From Agarophyton chilense (taxonomy: Eukaryota; Rhodophyta; Florideophyceae; Gracilariales; Gracilariaceae), in the NCBI GenBank assembly GCA_030374765.1, contig JARGXX010000071.1, forward strand, positions 1,240,001-1,304,000: a DNA stretch of 64,000 nucleotides, written 5' to 3'. This document shows positions 30,248-39,902 of this stretch, one piece after another. Under the pieces are notes generated by a model. The model saw nothing but the letters and a program-made list of their open reading frames with translations, searched no databases and was not told the DNA's origin. Position 1 is the stretch's first letter; each line of letters begins with the position of its first letter. The position numbers and the translations under genes were made by a program.

Positions 30248-33200
30248 ATGACTAACGTTGTTTGTGACATGAAATGTGTGCGTATGAGCTCTATATCCGT
30301 TAATCGTAGCAAGTGTACCCTACAAAAGCACCGTCCACCATGCTTCCTCCCACCTCTACCTCTTGTATCCGCCACCTGCAGAGCAATACGATTTTCTTCC
30401 AGCGTTTGCTCTGTTCAACGGATACACTTCGTACAGCCCAGGATAATGGTTTCAACAGTTAGCACCGACTACACCACGGTTCGCATCGAACCACATTGCA
30501 TTGCACAGAAGGCCGCAGATCTTCCACGCAAGCCGCAAGAGAACCCTGTTGTCTACAGATTTCCATGGAACCTTCTTGCCGAAGCAGTAGTGCAGGTTGC
30601 CATCCTCACCCTCGCCGCCGTTGTTTCCATCCACACGCGCCTCAAGGGTTTCGTTTATCTTTTTTGCGTGCTAGCCGTTCTGCAACTGATTCTTATCGTT
30701 TCGCGCTTCCAAAAAGTTGCAAAAGGTGCATTTGGTCGAGACGAACGTTTTCGCAAGGATTCCTCTATGGAATGGGTCCCTGAGGCTTCTGTAGACGTTT
30801 CAGCGAAACCCAATTCTTTAAGGAGCATCATCCGTAAAGCCATATCGGAAGAATTGGGTTTATTTCGCTCTGAGCTACTATGCTTTGAAAAGCTTTCAAT
30901 AGAGCGGGAGGAGTCCAGGAATCTTTCAATTTCCCAGGCTTTGTCTTCCGTGAATGAGTCCGTACTAACACTCAAGGGCGATATGGAGCGCCGCGATCAA
31001 TTGCGGCCTTCTGTTCCATATGCCACTCTTCAAGAACTAGAGAGTCTCAAAACTCGGATTAGTCTCTTCCAACGAGAGAACGCAAGCATCAAGCAGCAAT
31101 TGAGAGCCTCTCAGCTCAACTATGAAGAAGTGCTACGAAATGCTGCCAAGACTCGAAAGGAAACTGAAGATGCTTTGTTCCGTGAGCTTTCTACTCGTGA
31201 GGAGCTTGCGATTGCCCAAAGCCGCATAATTCATCTGGATGAACTCACCGACCGTTTGGACCATGCAGAAACAAAAAATATGGAGCTGCAGGAAGAGTTA
31301 TTGACACGCGCACGCGAGCAAGAGAGATTCAAATTATCGGCAGATGATGCTAACCGCCGTGTCGCTCGCGTGGAGAATATCGTAAACATTCTTCGTGAAA
31401 AACTTAAGAAGTTGAGTGGAAACAGTCCGTCTGGTGGTCAAGATGAACCGGTCGATGATAATTTGGAAGACTCAGAGAAAAGGTTTTGGCAAAAGCGCTT
31501 GAGAAGCCGTGGAAACCTTGGACGTAGCTCCGTTGTTTATCAAGAATTGCTTCGCGGGAGCAAAGAGTCACTTGCAAAGGAATGGCCTTCAAATCCTCTG
31601 GGACGGAAGTTTTCTGCAAAAGAAGAAAAGAACGAAGCCTTTGAAGGGTTGCCAGCGGATGGAGGTTTTGCTAGCAAGGATTTCAAAATGCTTGAGTCTG
31701 CTCCAAACCTTGAGGGAGCTCGGAAAGTTTTGGGCATGTCTGGTGTCCCATCGCAGGGCGCATTTTCTTTTTCCCGAGATGAATTTGAACAGAGTGATCG
31801 AGACACCAAGAATGATACATCTAGGGCAGAGAACCGGATTAACGTCAATGAATTGTTTCCAGAAGCCGAAGAAGTACCAGACGAGTTTTCAACCGAGGTT
31901 CAAGATGGGTTGGAGACCCCATTTGAGGAAAAGGCCGAGCAATCTGATTCAAGTGAAGCCCAGAATACGGGGATCCAGACATCTAAACATACGCGGACCG
32001 AAAAAACTAATACCGAGGGAGAGCGCATCCAGAGTCTTGAGAACGGCTCATTTCGGGCAGGAACAACCTCGGGGAGCTATATGCGATGGCTAGAGAAGGC
32101 ATCTCAGCAAAGATCGACTCCACAGAGCCGAACAACATCCAACCTTACACCTGAATCAAACGACCGGAAACCCACTGATTCTTCGACATCTCACTTTCCC
32201 TCAGCAGGTCGGCCACAATCTGATGAGCCCATCAAAGTCGCAGACCAGGGCACTGGTGGTGTTATCGAACCCCAACCGCAAGACTCTAGCAGAACGGAAC
32301 GCGCGACAATACATGCTGGAAGTGTCCAAGAAACAATTCAGCTGGCGGAGAACGGGGGGGATAGGAGTCCTCTTTTCGGGGAGGTAGACTTCTTTGAGGA
32401 GGCACTGAACAAAGACGTTGTTAAGGGGTCTCAAACGCCCCAAAAGAACACCCAATCGTCTCGGGGTCCAAGTAGATCGCAAGATGGCACAAGTGCATCC
32501 CAAGATGAATCACAAACCTCCGAATCCAACAAGACGTTCTCCACTGCGAGAGTATCACCGGCTAGTGAAAAGGCTTCATTCGACACGGTGGCTGAAAATA
32601 TGACAGACAAGTCGAAGGAGGGCAATGCGATCCAGGATGACGTTTTGCGAGCTTCGAAGCCGACCCAAACCGTGGATCCGGGGAAAGTCAATGTTAAACG
32701 CGGGGGTCCAAATTCGGTTACGCGAATTGTCTCTTCTAAGATAGCTGAAGCACAAGAACTAATCGAAAAAGCCCGAAGCGACGGAATTTCAATTTCTCAT
32801 GCTTCATCGCTTCTAGAACAGGCGAGGAGCGTTTTGGAAGAGTGTTTAAGGCTGAACTGTCTTCGACCTGAGGTTGAGGCGACCGTGGGAGAATGTCTTG
32901 TGGTCTGGGCGAAGTTGGATCTCAAAGACCAGAGAGCACGCGAATTCATAAGGGAAGGACTACAGTACCTGTCTCGCAGTTTGGAAGCACAGCCCAATGA
33001 CGAAAAAGCTCTATTTAACAGTGCTCTATGCAACGCCTTGTATGGCGCGCTAAGCACTCATGAAATTGCTGTTCGTCACCAATATGTGGCCACCCAACAG
33101 TTTGACAAGTTGCTCAAGCTCAACCCAAGTGCTCAAGTTGCAGCGTACAATGGAGGACTGGCATACCTCTATTTAGCGAGATCAAACATTGCGTATGAAG

Positions 33201-33367
33201 GGAAAGACAGAGGGGTAATTGAGAAGTATTTCAAACTTGCCATTGAACGATTTGGTAAGGGGGTAGCATTGAATCCGCAGGATCCTCGGAATGCGGCGTA
33301 TTTGGACACAGCCCGGAATGAGATGGAAAACTTCTTAGGAAGAGAAGAAAATACGACGTTGGGTTGA
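30248..33367 (+). CDS. Large membrane-anchored coiled-coil protein with C-terminal TPR-like domain
   Basis: 1039 residues from ATG 30248 (other Mets at 30269 and 30284). Residues 1-95 are Ser/Arg/Pro-rich and nearly acid-free, like a plastid transit peptide. Two hydrophobic segments follow (about 108-128 LLAEAVVQVAILTLAAVVSI and 135-153 FVYLFCVLAVLQLILIV), then a long coiled coil (about 255-400). Next is about 450 residues of acidic Ser/Thr/Gln-rich disorder. The C-terminal helical-repeat region (about 840-1030) contains ASSLLEQARSVLEECLRLN, YLSRSLEAQPNDEKALFNSA, DKLLKLNPSAQVAAYNGG and FGKGVALNPQDPRNAAY, which are TPR-like. Not a family I can name. A plastid-envelope or thylakoid anchored scaffold is one reading. 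Confidence 0.75.
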   Translation: MTNVVCDMKCVRMSSISVNRSKCTLQKHRPPCFLPPLPLVSATCRAIRFSSSVCSVQRIHFVQPRIMVSTVSTDYTTVRIEPHCIAQKAADLPRKPQENPVVYRFPWNLLAEAVVQVAILTLAAVVSIHTRLKGFVYLFCVLAVLQLILIVSRFQKVAKGAFGRDERFRKDSSMEWVPEASVDVSAKPNSLRSIIRKAISEELGLFRSELLCFEKLSIEREESRNLSISQALSSVNESVLTLKGDMERRDQLRPSVPYATLQELESLKTRISLFQRENASIKQQLRASQLNYEEVLRNAAKTRKETEDALFRELSTREELAIAQSRIIHLDELTDRLDHAETKNMELQEELLTRAREQERFKLSADDANRRVARVENIVNILREKLKKLSGNSPSGGQDEPVDDNLEDSEKRFWQKRLRSRGNLGRSSVVYQELLRGSKESLAKEWPSNPLGRKFSAKEEKNEAFEGLPADGGFASKDFKMLESAPNLEGARKVLGMSGVPSQGAFSFSRDEFEQSDRDTKNDTSRAENRINVNELFPEAEEVPDEFSTEVQDGLETPFEEKAEQSDSSEAQNTGIQTSKHTRTEKTNTEGERIQSLENGSFRAGTTSGSYMRWLEKASQQRSTPQSRTTSNLTPESNDRKPTDSSTSHFPSAGRPQSDEPIKVADQGTGGVIEPQPQDSSRTERATIHAGSVQETIQLAENGGDRSPLFGEVDFFEEALNKDVVKGSQTPQKNTQSSRGPSRSQDGTSASQDESQTSESNKTFSTARVSPASEKASFDTVAENMTDKSKEGNAIQDDVLRASKPTQTVDPGKVNVKRGGPNSVTRIVSSKIAEAQELIEKARSDGISISHASSLLEQARSVLEECLRLNCLRPEVEATVGECLVVWAKLDLKDQRAREFIREGLQYLSRSLEAQPNDEKALFNSALCNALYGALSTHEIAVRHQYVATQQFDKLLKLNPSAQVAAYNGGLAYLYLARSNIAYEGKDRGVIEKYFKLAIERFGKGVALNPQDPRNAAYLDTARNEMENFLGREENTTLG

Positions 33368-34494
33368 ATCTGGGTAGAAGATTCAAAAGAGAGACAAGAA
33401 TTGTATTAGTTCGCATTCTCTGCCTTTGGCGAGCAGGGTCCTCCAATTGAAGCGACGATCACAAGCTAGCAAACCGCTATTGTACGTTAGGTTATCGCAA
33501 CCATGCTCGGCGAGCCATCAGTCTTTTGCAGACAGAAGTCTTTTGTTGGTCGGAAAGCATGAATCTCACGACGAAGTGAATGTCATATGTTAATCTTGAA
33601 TCGTCCGAGGCGCAATCCTGTTGGGTCGTTTTTCTCCTCCGTGCTTCTTGCTTCGAATCGGGTACTAGGGGCTCAGTGTAGAGTGGTACAGTGGGGTATC
33701 GGTGATGTGAAACAGGGATGGCATCGCGAAATCTGAAAAGGAAGGTTACATGTTGCAGCGACATGCTCTAGTTGATATATTTCTTCGAAAGTTCTGCGAT
33801 GCGAGAACATCTGGAGCGGAATGAGCCCGGTGGTTCCACGAGAAACTGAGTTCCGGAATCGATGGATGATTGCTATTGAGAAACAGAAAGCTTGGTTCAA
33901 GCCCCATTCACTCCGGTGCCTGGAAAAGCGCCGTTCACACATGCCGAATAAGTTTCGAGTCCAAATTCCGACAGGCTGTATTTTTGTCGCCAATTTTTGT
34001 GGTGTGGCTTCGGATTTGGGATCAAAAGGCGTTCATGGTTGAGGAGATCACGCGGACGCCGCATTGCCCACACTGACCACCCACCGTGATCGGTTGTTCC
34101 ACTGTTTATGGCAGCTCCCGAGAGCAGAAGAGTATCAACGGTTCAGACGCGTTTTGAGCTTATTACCTTTCGTAGCTATGATACAGAAGTATTTTATTCG
34201 GGCAAATTGGATGAGGTTCTATCTTCTTCGTAAATAGATCTCCTATATCTTCAACGTTAAAAGGCAAATCGTGTTAGACCGGAAAAACTGGTTACTCGTT
34301 TCCCTCACGCTCCAAGGCCGTATTTCCTGACTGATATCGTACACTGGATTCTTGCGGTCAACGATTCACTCGCTCATCGCAAAAGCAACCCCACTTGCAG
34401 ACTATTACACGCGTTTCTCTTCTGTTTATCTTTTGGAGGAGTTGGTCTGTTTGGGTTTGCGTCGTCTTCGACCTGTACTCCATCGGGCTGTTTA
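33368..34494. other. 1.1 kb intergenic region, no gene seen
   Basis: Upstream region of the phosphoesterase gene. Short frames on both strands (33492-33993) overlap each other and lack motifs. Confidence 0.5.
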
Positions 34495-35685
34495 ATGCAC
34501 CTTGAAAAATATAAACTCAGAAAGGAAACAGATCGTTCCGAGCTCACTGACATGAAAGCAATGGCTTTTGTATGCTCTCCGTGGACCATTAAAACCCTCT
34601 TCGCACGAAAATGTAGGTGGAATCGTTTTAGTGGTAAGAGAAAGACAAGGAGCATGGCCTTAAATGCGAGTGCCCAAAATTCTCTTGTAAGACAGACTAC
34701 AAGATCGGCACGTCCTTTGCGTTTAGTATGCATCGGCGACATTCACAGTCAGTGGTGCGAAACAGATGAAATGGCGCTGCAAAATCTAAAGCCGGACATG
34801 GCTTTCTTTGTCGGTGACTATGGAGATGAAGATACCCGCGTAACTCGTCGCATTGCAGATTTTGCTAAAGGTGCAAGCTTCCCAGTTGCAACTGTTTTTG
34901 GAAACCATGATGCTTTCTTCACGGCTTCCTACAGTGGTCGTCAACGTGCCCCATACGATAAGAAGACAACATGCAGGGTGACAGAACAGATAGAGATGCT
35001 GAGAGACTTTGACGTTTCATATAGAAGCGTTACCTTCGACAACGTACCATTTTCAGTATGTGGTGGCCGCAGCTTCTCAGCTGGAGGTCCTTATTGGAGA
35101 TACAAGTCTTTCTTCCAGGAATTCGTCGGTGTGTATAGCTTGAGCCACTCCACGAACAAAATGCTTCAGGCTGTTACAAGTTCTGAAAATGACGCTGTTG
35201 TTTTTCTCAGCCACAACGGTCCAACCGGGCTCGGCTCCAATGCTGAAGATCCTTGTGGGAAGGATTGGGGAGATGCACCAGGTGGCGATTTTGGTGATGC
35301 AGATCTTAGATTTGCTATCGATGAAGCAAGAAATCTTCGAAAACGAGTGCCCCTAGTCATTTTCGGGCACATGCACAAAAACCTTTCCAAAGGAAGAGGG
35401 TATCGAACAATGGTGAAAGCTGAGGCTGATGGAAACTCAGGTTTTGAGACGATAATGCTGAACACTGCTGTCTTTCCACGTCACGCTTTCGATCCAGAGT
35501 CGGAAAGCAGTTTGCATAATTTCCACATCGTGCAATTGGGAGCGGAAGGGCAAGTGGATTTTATTGAAGAGGCGTGGGTGACTACAGAGGGGAGAATCCA
35601 CAGAAGCACCAGAATCTTTAACTCAAGTGTCGAGCTTAATGCGACATGTGCGGCCACAACTGGCTTATCTAATCCTTTGAGCTAA
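34495..35685 (+). CDS. Calcineurin-like metallophosphoesterase, TIGR04168-like, probably plastid
   Basis: 396 residues from ATG 34495. All five metallophosphoesterase motifs are visible: GDIHSQW (81-87), GDYGDED (107-113), GNHDAF (136-141), SHNGPTG (239-245) and GHMHK (291-295). Together they bind the two-metal centre that hydrolyses a phosphoester bond. The overall pattern matches the cyanobacterial/plant TIGR04168 group, whose substrate is unknown. Residues 1-75 are basic and Ser/Thr-rich, consistent with a transit peptide; the start could be Met20 or Met23. It is convergent with a DUF1823 gene, also of cyanobacterial/plastid type, with only 65 bp between the stops. Confidence 0.85.
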   Translation: MHLEKYKLRKETDRSELTDMKAMAFVCSPWTIKTLFARKCRWNRFSGKRKTRSMALNASAQNSLVRQTTRSARPLRLVCIGDIHSQWCETDEMALQNLKPDMAFFVGDYGDEDTRVTRRIADFAKGASFPVATVFGNHDAFFTASYSGRQRAPYDKKTTCRVTEQIEMLRDFDVSYRSVTFDNVPFSVCGGRSFSAGGPYWRYKSFFQEFVGVYSLSHSTNKMLQAVTSSENDAVVFLSHNGPTGLGSNAEDPCGKDWGDAPGGDFGDADLRFAIDEARNLRKRVPLVIFGHMHKNLSKGRGYRTMVKAEADGNSGFETIMLNTAVFPRHAFDPESESSLHNFHIVQLGAEGQVDFIEEAWVTTEGRIHRSTRIFNSSVELNATCAATTGLSNPLS

Positions 35686-35750
35686 TTTTGTGGTGATGAG
35701 AGCATTGGAAAGTTATCGACTTGAATATCTTACAGAGTAGAATCGCAAGC

Positions 35751-36392
35751 CTAATGCCACTTGCGTTCCGGATAGTGAACGCGGTACCAATATAGAACCC
35801 AGTTCATTGCCGTAGCGCGACGAGTCCTGTTCGGTGTAAGGTCTGCTATTTTCCAGCCTCTGAAGCCCAAGGGGCGCAGAACTTCTTTCAGAAGCTGTTT
35901 ATATTCGGCAGGAATCGAACGAACCAGTTTCTGCATGGCCAGTTTCACTGGGAGATCAACCTCGGGGGAGTAGTCATTGGGGTCTCCGATAAAGTCAGGT
36001 GGTCCATTGGGATATTGTTTTTTCCATTCTGGGCCGACCAGGTCATCGTTCCAGCTGCCGTCAGCTAGTTTTCTCCATCCAAGAAAAGTGTGTACGATCT
36101 CATTGACCCAGGAGTCTGGTGTATCTCCTTTAACGATGTGAAGAATATCTTCGGCAGTGACATTCGGAGGGTTGTCAAAATGGATTCCTGGTAACTCAGG
36201 GGTTTTGGAGGCCTGTTCATCAATTCTCAGGGATGGGATTGTCAACCGTGTATCCTTCCATCCCGCCAATGTTGCACGTGGTTTTAAGAACCTTGTTCGG
36301 ACATTACGAGGTGCGCAGACACAGTCATGTGAGGGTCGTGGTGAACTGAGGCGATGCTGAACAAATGGAAAAGAGTGCACGAAAGCGCACAT
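35751..36392 (-). CDS. DUF1823 family protein, probably plastid-targeted
   Basis: 213 residues from ATG 36392. DUF1823 proteins are found in cyanobacteria and plastid-bearing eukaryotes; their function is unknown. Diagnostic phrases are FLGWRKLADGSW (103-114), PPDFIGDP (131-138), LVRSIPAEYKQLLKEVL (156-172) and LTPNRTRRATAMNWVLY (185-201). Residues 1-45 are rich in Ser, Arg and Pro with no acid until Asp23, as expected of a transit peptide. The DFIGD-to-IPAEYK interval is longer than I recall in cyanobacterial members (an insertion of about 13 residues including YSPEVDLP). Confidence 0.85.
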   Translation of the reverse strand: MCAFVHSFPFVQHRLSSPRPSHDCVCAPRNVRTRFLKPRATLAGWKDTRLTIPSLRIDEQASKTPELPGIHFDNPPNVTAEDILHIVKGDTPDSWVNEIVHTFLGWRKLADGSWNDDLVGPEWKKQYPNGPPDFIGDPNDYSPEVDLPVKLAMQKLVRSIPAEYKQLLKEVLRPLGFRGWKIADLTPNRTRRATAMNWVLYWYRVHYPERKWH

Positions 36393-37053
36393 GATTGCTA
36401 TCTACAAGTAGTGCAGTCGAGCCCCCCAAGACTCAGGTCGATGCGGTTTTTTTGTCAACAACGCGATTGTATTGATGCACATCGTCTAAAACCTCGCGGA
36501 ATCACTGATCTGGCGTGATCTCGCCCACGTCGCTTTCTTGCGTGGTGTCGGCGAAGCTGCAGCGCATCTTTTTGTGAAGGGGTATATTTAAAGAACGTAA
36601 AAACTGACCATCGTTTCTCTCGTTATGTGCTGCGGGTTGGGAGATCACAGAGCGGTTCAGCCGATGATCGTATATCAGCGAAACCAAGATACCAAACGTC
36701 TCGTGCTCTTGAGTAGATCTTCGTTATTAATTTACAAATTAACACGGGAGTAGGTAGATCTCCAAACGGAGGTTGCAGTGACACCGAAGGTCAATCCGCA
36801 AAGGGTTTTTTTAGCTGATGCCTTTACTCTGTACGCAGCACAACGTACCCCTGGTATCGAAGAAGACCTGCAGAGAACGAAACGGCATAAAAATGAGTAG
36901 ACTAAGAAGCTCTTGAAAATTCGCATCGATGATAATGCCATGTAGATTGAAGAGATATATCTTCGCCAGCGTTGGTAAAAACGAACGGCACTCGCTAAAA
37001 ATACGGCGGTAGAAAACTGCTTAGCATGGACTGCCTTGTGGCAACGTAGATAC
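36393..37053. other. Intergenic, 660 bp
   Basis: 5' region of the DUF1823 gene plus the 3' flank of the next gene. No gene or RNA recognised. Confidence 0.5.
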
Positions 37054-37617
37054 CTAAACCTCAACCCTCAGGCTGTCGAGCGCGTCCAAGTACTCGACAA
37101 ATCTGTCGAGCAAGCCAGGGACATCAGAGGCATGCACATCAATAAGCCCAGGAGTTCGTCCATGTTTTCGTCGAAACTCATCACTCCACGGCTTTAACTG
37201 CCTTCTAAGATACATGTATCGGCGGAAGGATTCGGCGTCCTTCGTTCGTCGCCGCGCATTACGCCCACGCCGAGGTCTAAGAATCTCGTGGGGCTTGGGG
37301 GGAGGCACGGGCGTGAAGCGCGAGACGCGTCCGGCAGGTACAGAAGTTGTAGGCAAAGCAGCAATCATAAGCGGAGATGGGCATCTGGCAATCTCGGTCA
37401 CAGCGCGCACCGAGGTATGTGCAACAGAAGGGCGTGCCGCAGAGGTGCGTGCCACAGAGGCGTGTTCTACCTTGTCGACCAGCGCAGCACAACAGGTTGT
37501 CAGGGCATGATCTCGCTGACGAACGGACCCATGGCGGACAAACGCCGAGGCGCCGAGCGGGGAAAAGGCGAGCGCAGCGCTTGCGTGCTGCCTTCGCGAC
37601 GTCTGGGAACAACTCAT
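37054..37617 (-). CDS. Protein of unknown function with organelle-type leader and GRxP helical motif
   Basis: 187 residues from ATG 37617; an open frame extends upstream to a GTG at 37761 preceded by a stop. Residues 1-100 are Ala/Ser/Thr/Arg-rich and could be a targeting peptide. A basic stretch (RPRRGRNARRRTKD) leads to a compact C-terminal helical region: FRRYMYLRRQLKPWSDEF, then RKHGRTPGLIDV and GLLDRFVEYLDALDSL. The pattern LKxWxxxFxxxxGRxP is known from several helical modules (for example the Sld2/RecQL4 N-terminus), but that link is weak. The gene is GC-rich. Confidence 0.5.
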   Translation of the reverse strand: MSCSQTSRRQHASAALAFSPLGASAFVRHGSVRQRDHALTTCCAALVDKVEHASVARTSAARPSVAHTSVRAVTEIARCPSPLMIAALPTTSVPAGRVSRFTPVPPPKPHEILRPRRGRNARRRTKDAESFRRYMYLRRQLKPWSDEFRRKHGRTPGLIDVHASDVPGLLDRFVEYLDALDSLRVEV

Positions 37618-38345
37618 GGGGCGCAGACCGAACTTGAAGGTGGCGAAGAGCACGTCAATGGTGTGATGGCAGCTGGCCGCGAGGACAGACGCAGGAGGGC
37701 TGGGCGTTTGAGATTCGCTCTCCAATAGAGCCAAATTGGTGGTCGCCACACCGTGCGCCACCTACATGACATGCGCTGCGCTGCTCGCGAATCCGCCGCC
37801 ATGCATTTACCCTCGCCCAATCCGCACTCGCAAAGTCGCCCAGCAGCTCACCGAAAAGCTTTCTCATATCCTCTCTCTCCTCTCTCTCCTCCTCTCTCCA
37901 CGTGTACGCGTGTTATCACTGGTACACGTACCCATTTTCGCTCCTCTCCTGGTCCCAGCACCCTTCTCTCGCGCTGATTGGTTGTATCCCGTCAACGCCT
38001 TCTCGCTGGACGCCACGGAGCATTCCCTCATGGAGTATGACCCGGCCTGACCGTTACGCCACGGAAACGATCCGTTTGTGGAAACAACTCGCTTTCGTAG
38101 ACTGTGTGTTCTCTTTTGGGTACTTTCCTGCTTCTCTGTCGTACTTAAATCTCCCATGAGGGTAGCCCCTCTTCTCTCACAGCTCGTGCAGTGCTTCTGG
38201 CGCATCTTGCTTCCTTTCGTTCCCACTTCGTTCGCTCCCCTGCTTCTCTTTTACGCGACGTGCATTGCACTCGTTTGCCAACCTGCCTCGCTAACTACTT
38301 TTTTTTTTCATCTCCCCTTAGGTTTCTCTTTCTTTTGGAGGAAAA
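37618..38345. promoter_or_regulatory. Divergent region with CT microsatellite, upstream of Cdc20
   Basis: 730 bp between divergent starts. It contains a (CT)n-rich tract at 37869-37898. Just before the Cdc20 ATG a polypyrimidine stretch ends in CTTAG (about 38323), a possible 3' splice site of a 5' UTR intron. Confidence 0.4.
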
Positions 38346-39902
38346 ATGAATGATTTCAACGACTTCAGCAATTTCAGTGCTCCTGTTTCGTCGGGACCCT
38401 TGCCGAGATGGCAGCGGAAAGCCCTAGAAACATCGCAACGCGTCAATCGCCCGGCCTCGGTTTCATCTACTTCGAAAACACCAAAATCTGGAAAGCGTTC
38501 AAAGACTCCTTCCGCCGACCGCTTTATCCCGAACAGGAAAGCCATGAACATGGACGTGTGTCGAATGAACCTCAGTTTTGATTCCGGAAAAGAGAATGGA
38601 CAAAATGTTTCCGCTTCCCGTCACCAACCAACTTCGCCATCCAAGTCGATGGACAAGTCTCAGCCGAACCAAAGCGGTTCACTTGAATATTCTGCTGTGT
38701 TAGCTTCTTCTCTGTTAGATCTTCCTCCTTCTTCTTCATCTGATATCAATGATCTTCCCAACAGCAAGATTCTTGCTTTTGGTGATAAGGCACCGGCCGC
38801 CAAAGAAGGGTACCTTAATCCTCATCGCGTGCTGTACAATCAGAACTCTTTTAATTCTCGCGTGCGTCGCAACAAGTTCCGCCACATTCCGCAAGCTCCA
38901 GAAAAGATTTTGGACGCCCCTGGCCTTCTAGAAGATTTCTATCTCAACCTTGTTGACTGGGGATCCAACAACACTCTGGCGGTTGCATTAGCCGAAAGTG
39001 TGTATTTGTGGAACGCCGATACGGGTAAGATTGAACAACTTTGTGAGACCGACCCCGATGATTGCATTACTTCAGTAGCGTGGATTTCGGAAGGCAACTA
39101 TCTCGCAATAGGTACCAACAGTACTGAGGTGCAGATTTGGGACGTAGACAAAATGTCATGTACTCGAAGAATGCGCTCTCATGCCGGCCGAGTTGGTGCT
39201 CTTGCATGGAACGGTCCGCTCTTGTCTTCCGGGTCGAGAGACAGTCAAATCCATAACCACGATGTCCGCATTCCTGATCACCATGTCGCCACCCTAGCCG
39301 CACACACTCAAGAGATATGTGGCTTGAAGTGGAGCCCGAATGGAACACAGTTGGCTTCGGGTGGAAATGACAATCTTGTTTGCATCTGGGACAACTCAAG
39401 TGTTGATTCTCGATGGGCCCCTAAGTACAGGTTCGATCATCATAATGCTGCCGTAAAAGCTCTTGCTTGGTGTCCTTGGCAGAACAACTTGCTCGCCACC
39501 GGTGGTGGAACAGCCGATCGTACTCTGCGATTTTGGAACACCGCCAGTGGGGCGTGTGTGAACTCCATCGACACCAAGTCTCAGGTGTGCTCCATTCTTT
39601 GGTCTCCGCACGAGAAAGAATTGGTTACCAGTCATGGATTTTCGCAAAACCAACTCACCGTTTGGAAGTATCCTTCTCTTGCTAGAATGGCTGAACTCAA
39701 GGGACACTCTTCGCGCGTGCTGCACATGGCTCTCAGCCCAGATGGCCAAACTGTCGTCTCAGCAGCTGCCGATGAGACGCTCCGGTTCTGGAAGGTCTTT
39801 GCTGGCAATGATTCAGGGCGTTCTGGAAATCGATCAGGTCAATTTGGAAAGAGCGATCTTTCATCAAGTCGGAGCCTTCGCAGGGGCGTAAATATTCGAT
39901 GA
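38346..39902 (+). CDS. CDC20: Cdc20/Fizzy, activator of the anaphase-promoting complex
   Basis: 518 residues from ATG 38346, about the family length. Cdc20 recruits substrates to the APC/C ubiquitin ligase for the metaphase-anaphase transition. Visible: C-box DRFIPNR (58-64), a KEN sequence (82-84), the pre-propeller phrase APEKILDAPGLLEDFYLNLVDW, and a seven-blade WD40 propeller (about 195-490) with VYLWNADTG, NDNLVCIWD, LATGGGTADRTLRFWNT and LSPDGQTVVSAAADETLRFW. It ends in Ile-Arg, the IR tail that docks to APC3. The VALAESVYLW and GGNDN features favour Cdc20 over Cdh1. It converges on the cell-cycle factor DP. Confidence 0.93.
   Translation: MNDFNDFSNFSAPVSSGPLPRWQRKALETSQRVNRPASVSSTSKTPKSGKRSKTPSADRFIPNRKAMNMDVCRMNLSFDSGKENGQNVSASRHQPTSPSKSMDKSQPNQSGSLEYSAVLASSLLDLPPSSSSDINDLPNSKILAFGDKAPAAKEGYLNPHRVLYNQNSFNSRVRRNKFRHIPQAPEKILDAPGLLEDFYLNLVDWGSNNTLAVALAESVYLWNADTGKIEQLCETDPDDCITSVAWISEGNYLAIGTNSTEVQIWDVDKMSCTRRMRSHAGRVGALAWNGPLLSSGSRDSQIHNHDVRIPDHHVATLAAHTQEICGLKWSPNGTQLASGGNDNLVCIWDNSSVDSRWAPKYRFDHHNAAVKALAWCPWQNNLLATGGGTADRTLRFWNTASGACVNSIDTKSQVCSILWSPHEKELVTSHGFSQNQLTVWKYPSLARMAELKGHSSRVLHMALSPDGQTVVSAAADETLRFWKVFAGNDSGRSGNRSGQFGKSDLSSSRSLRRGVNIR

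Noticed and set aside
33880..33925. GGTTCAAGCCCC resembling a tRNA B-box
   Set aside because: No A-box or cloverleaf at the proper distance upstream.
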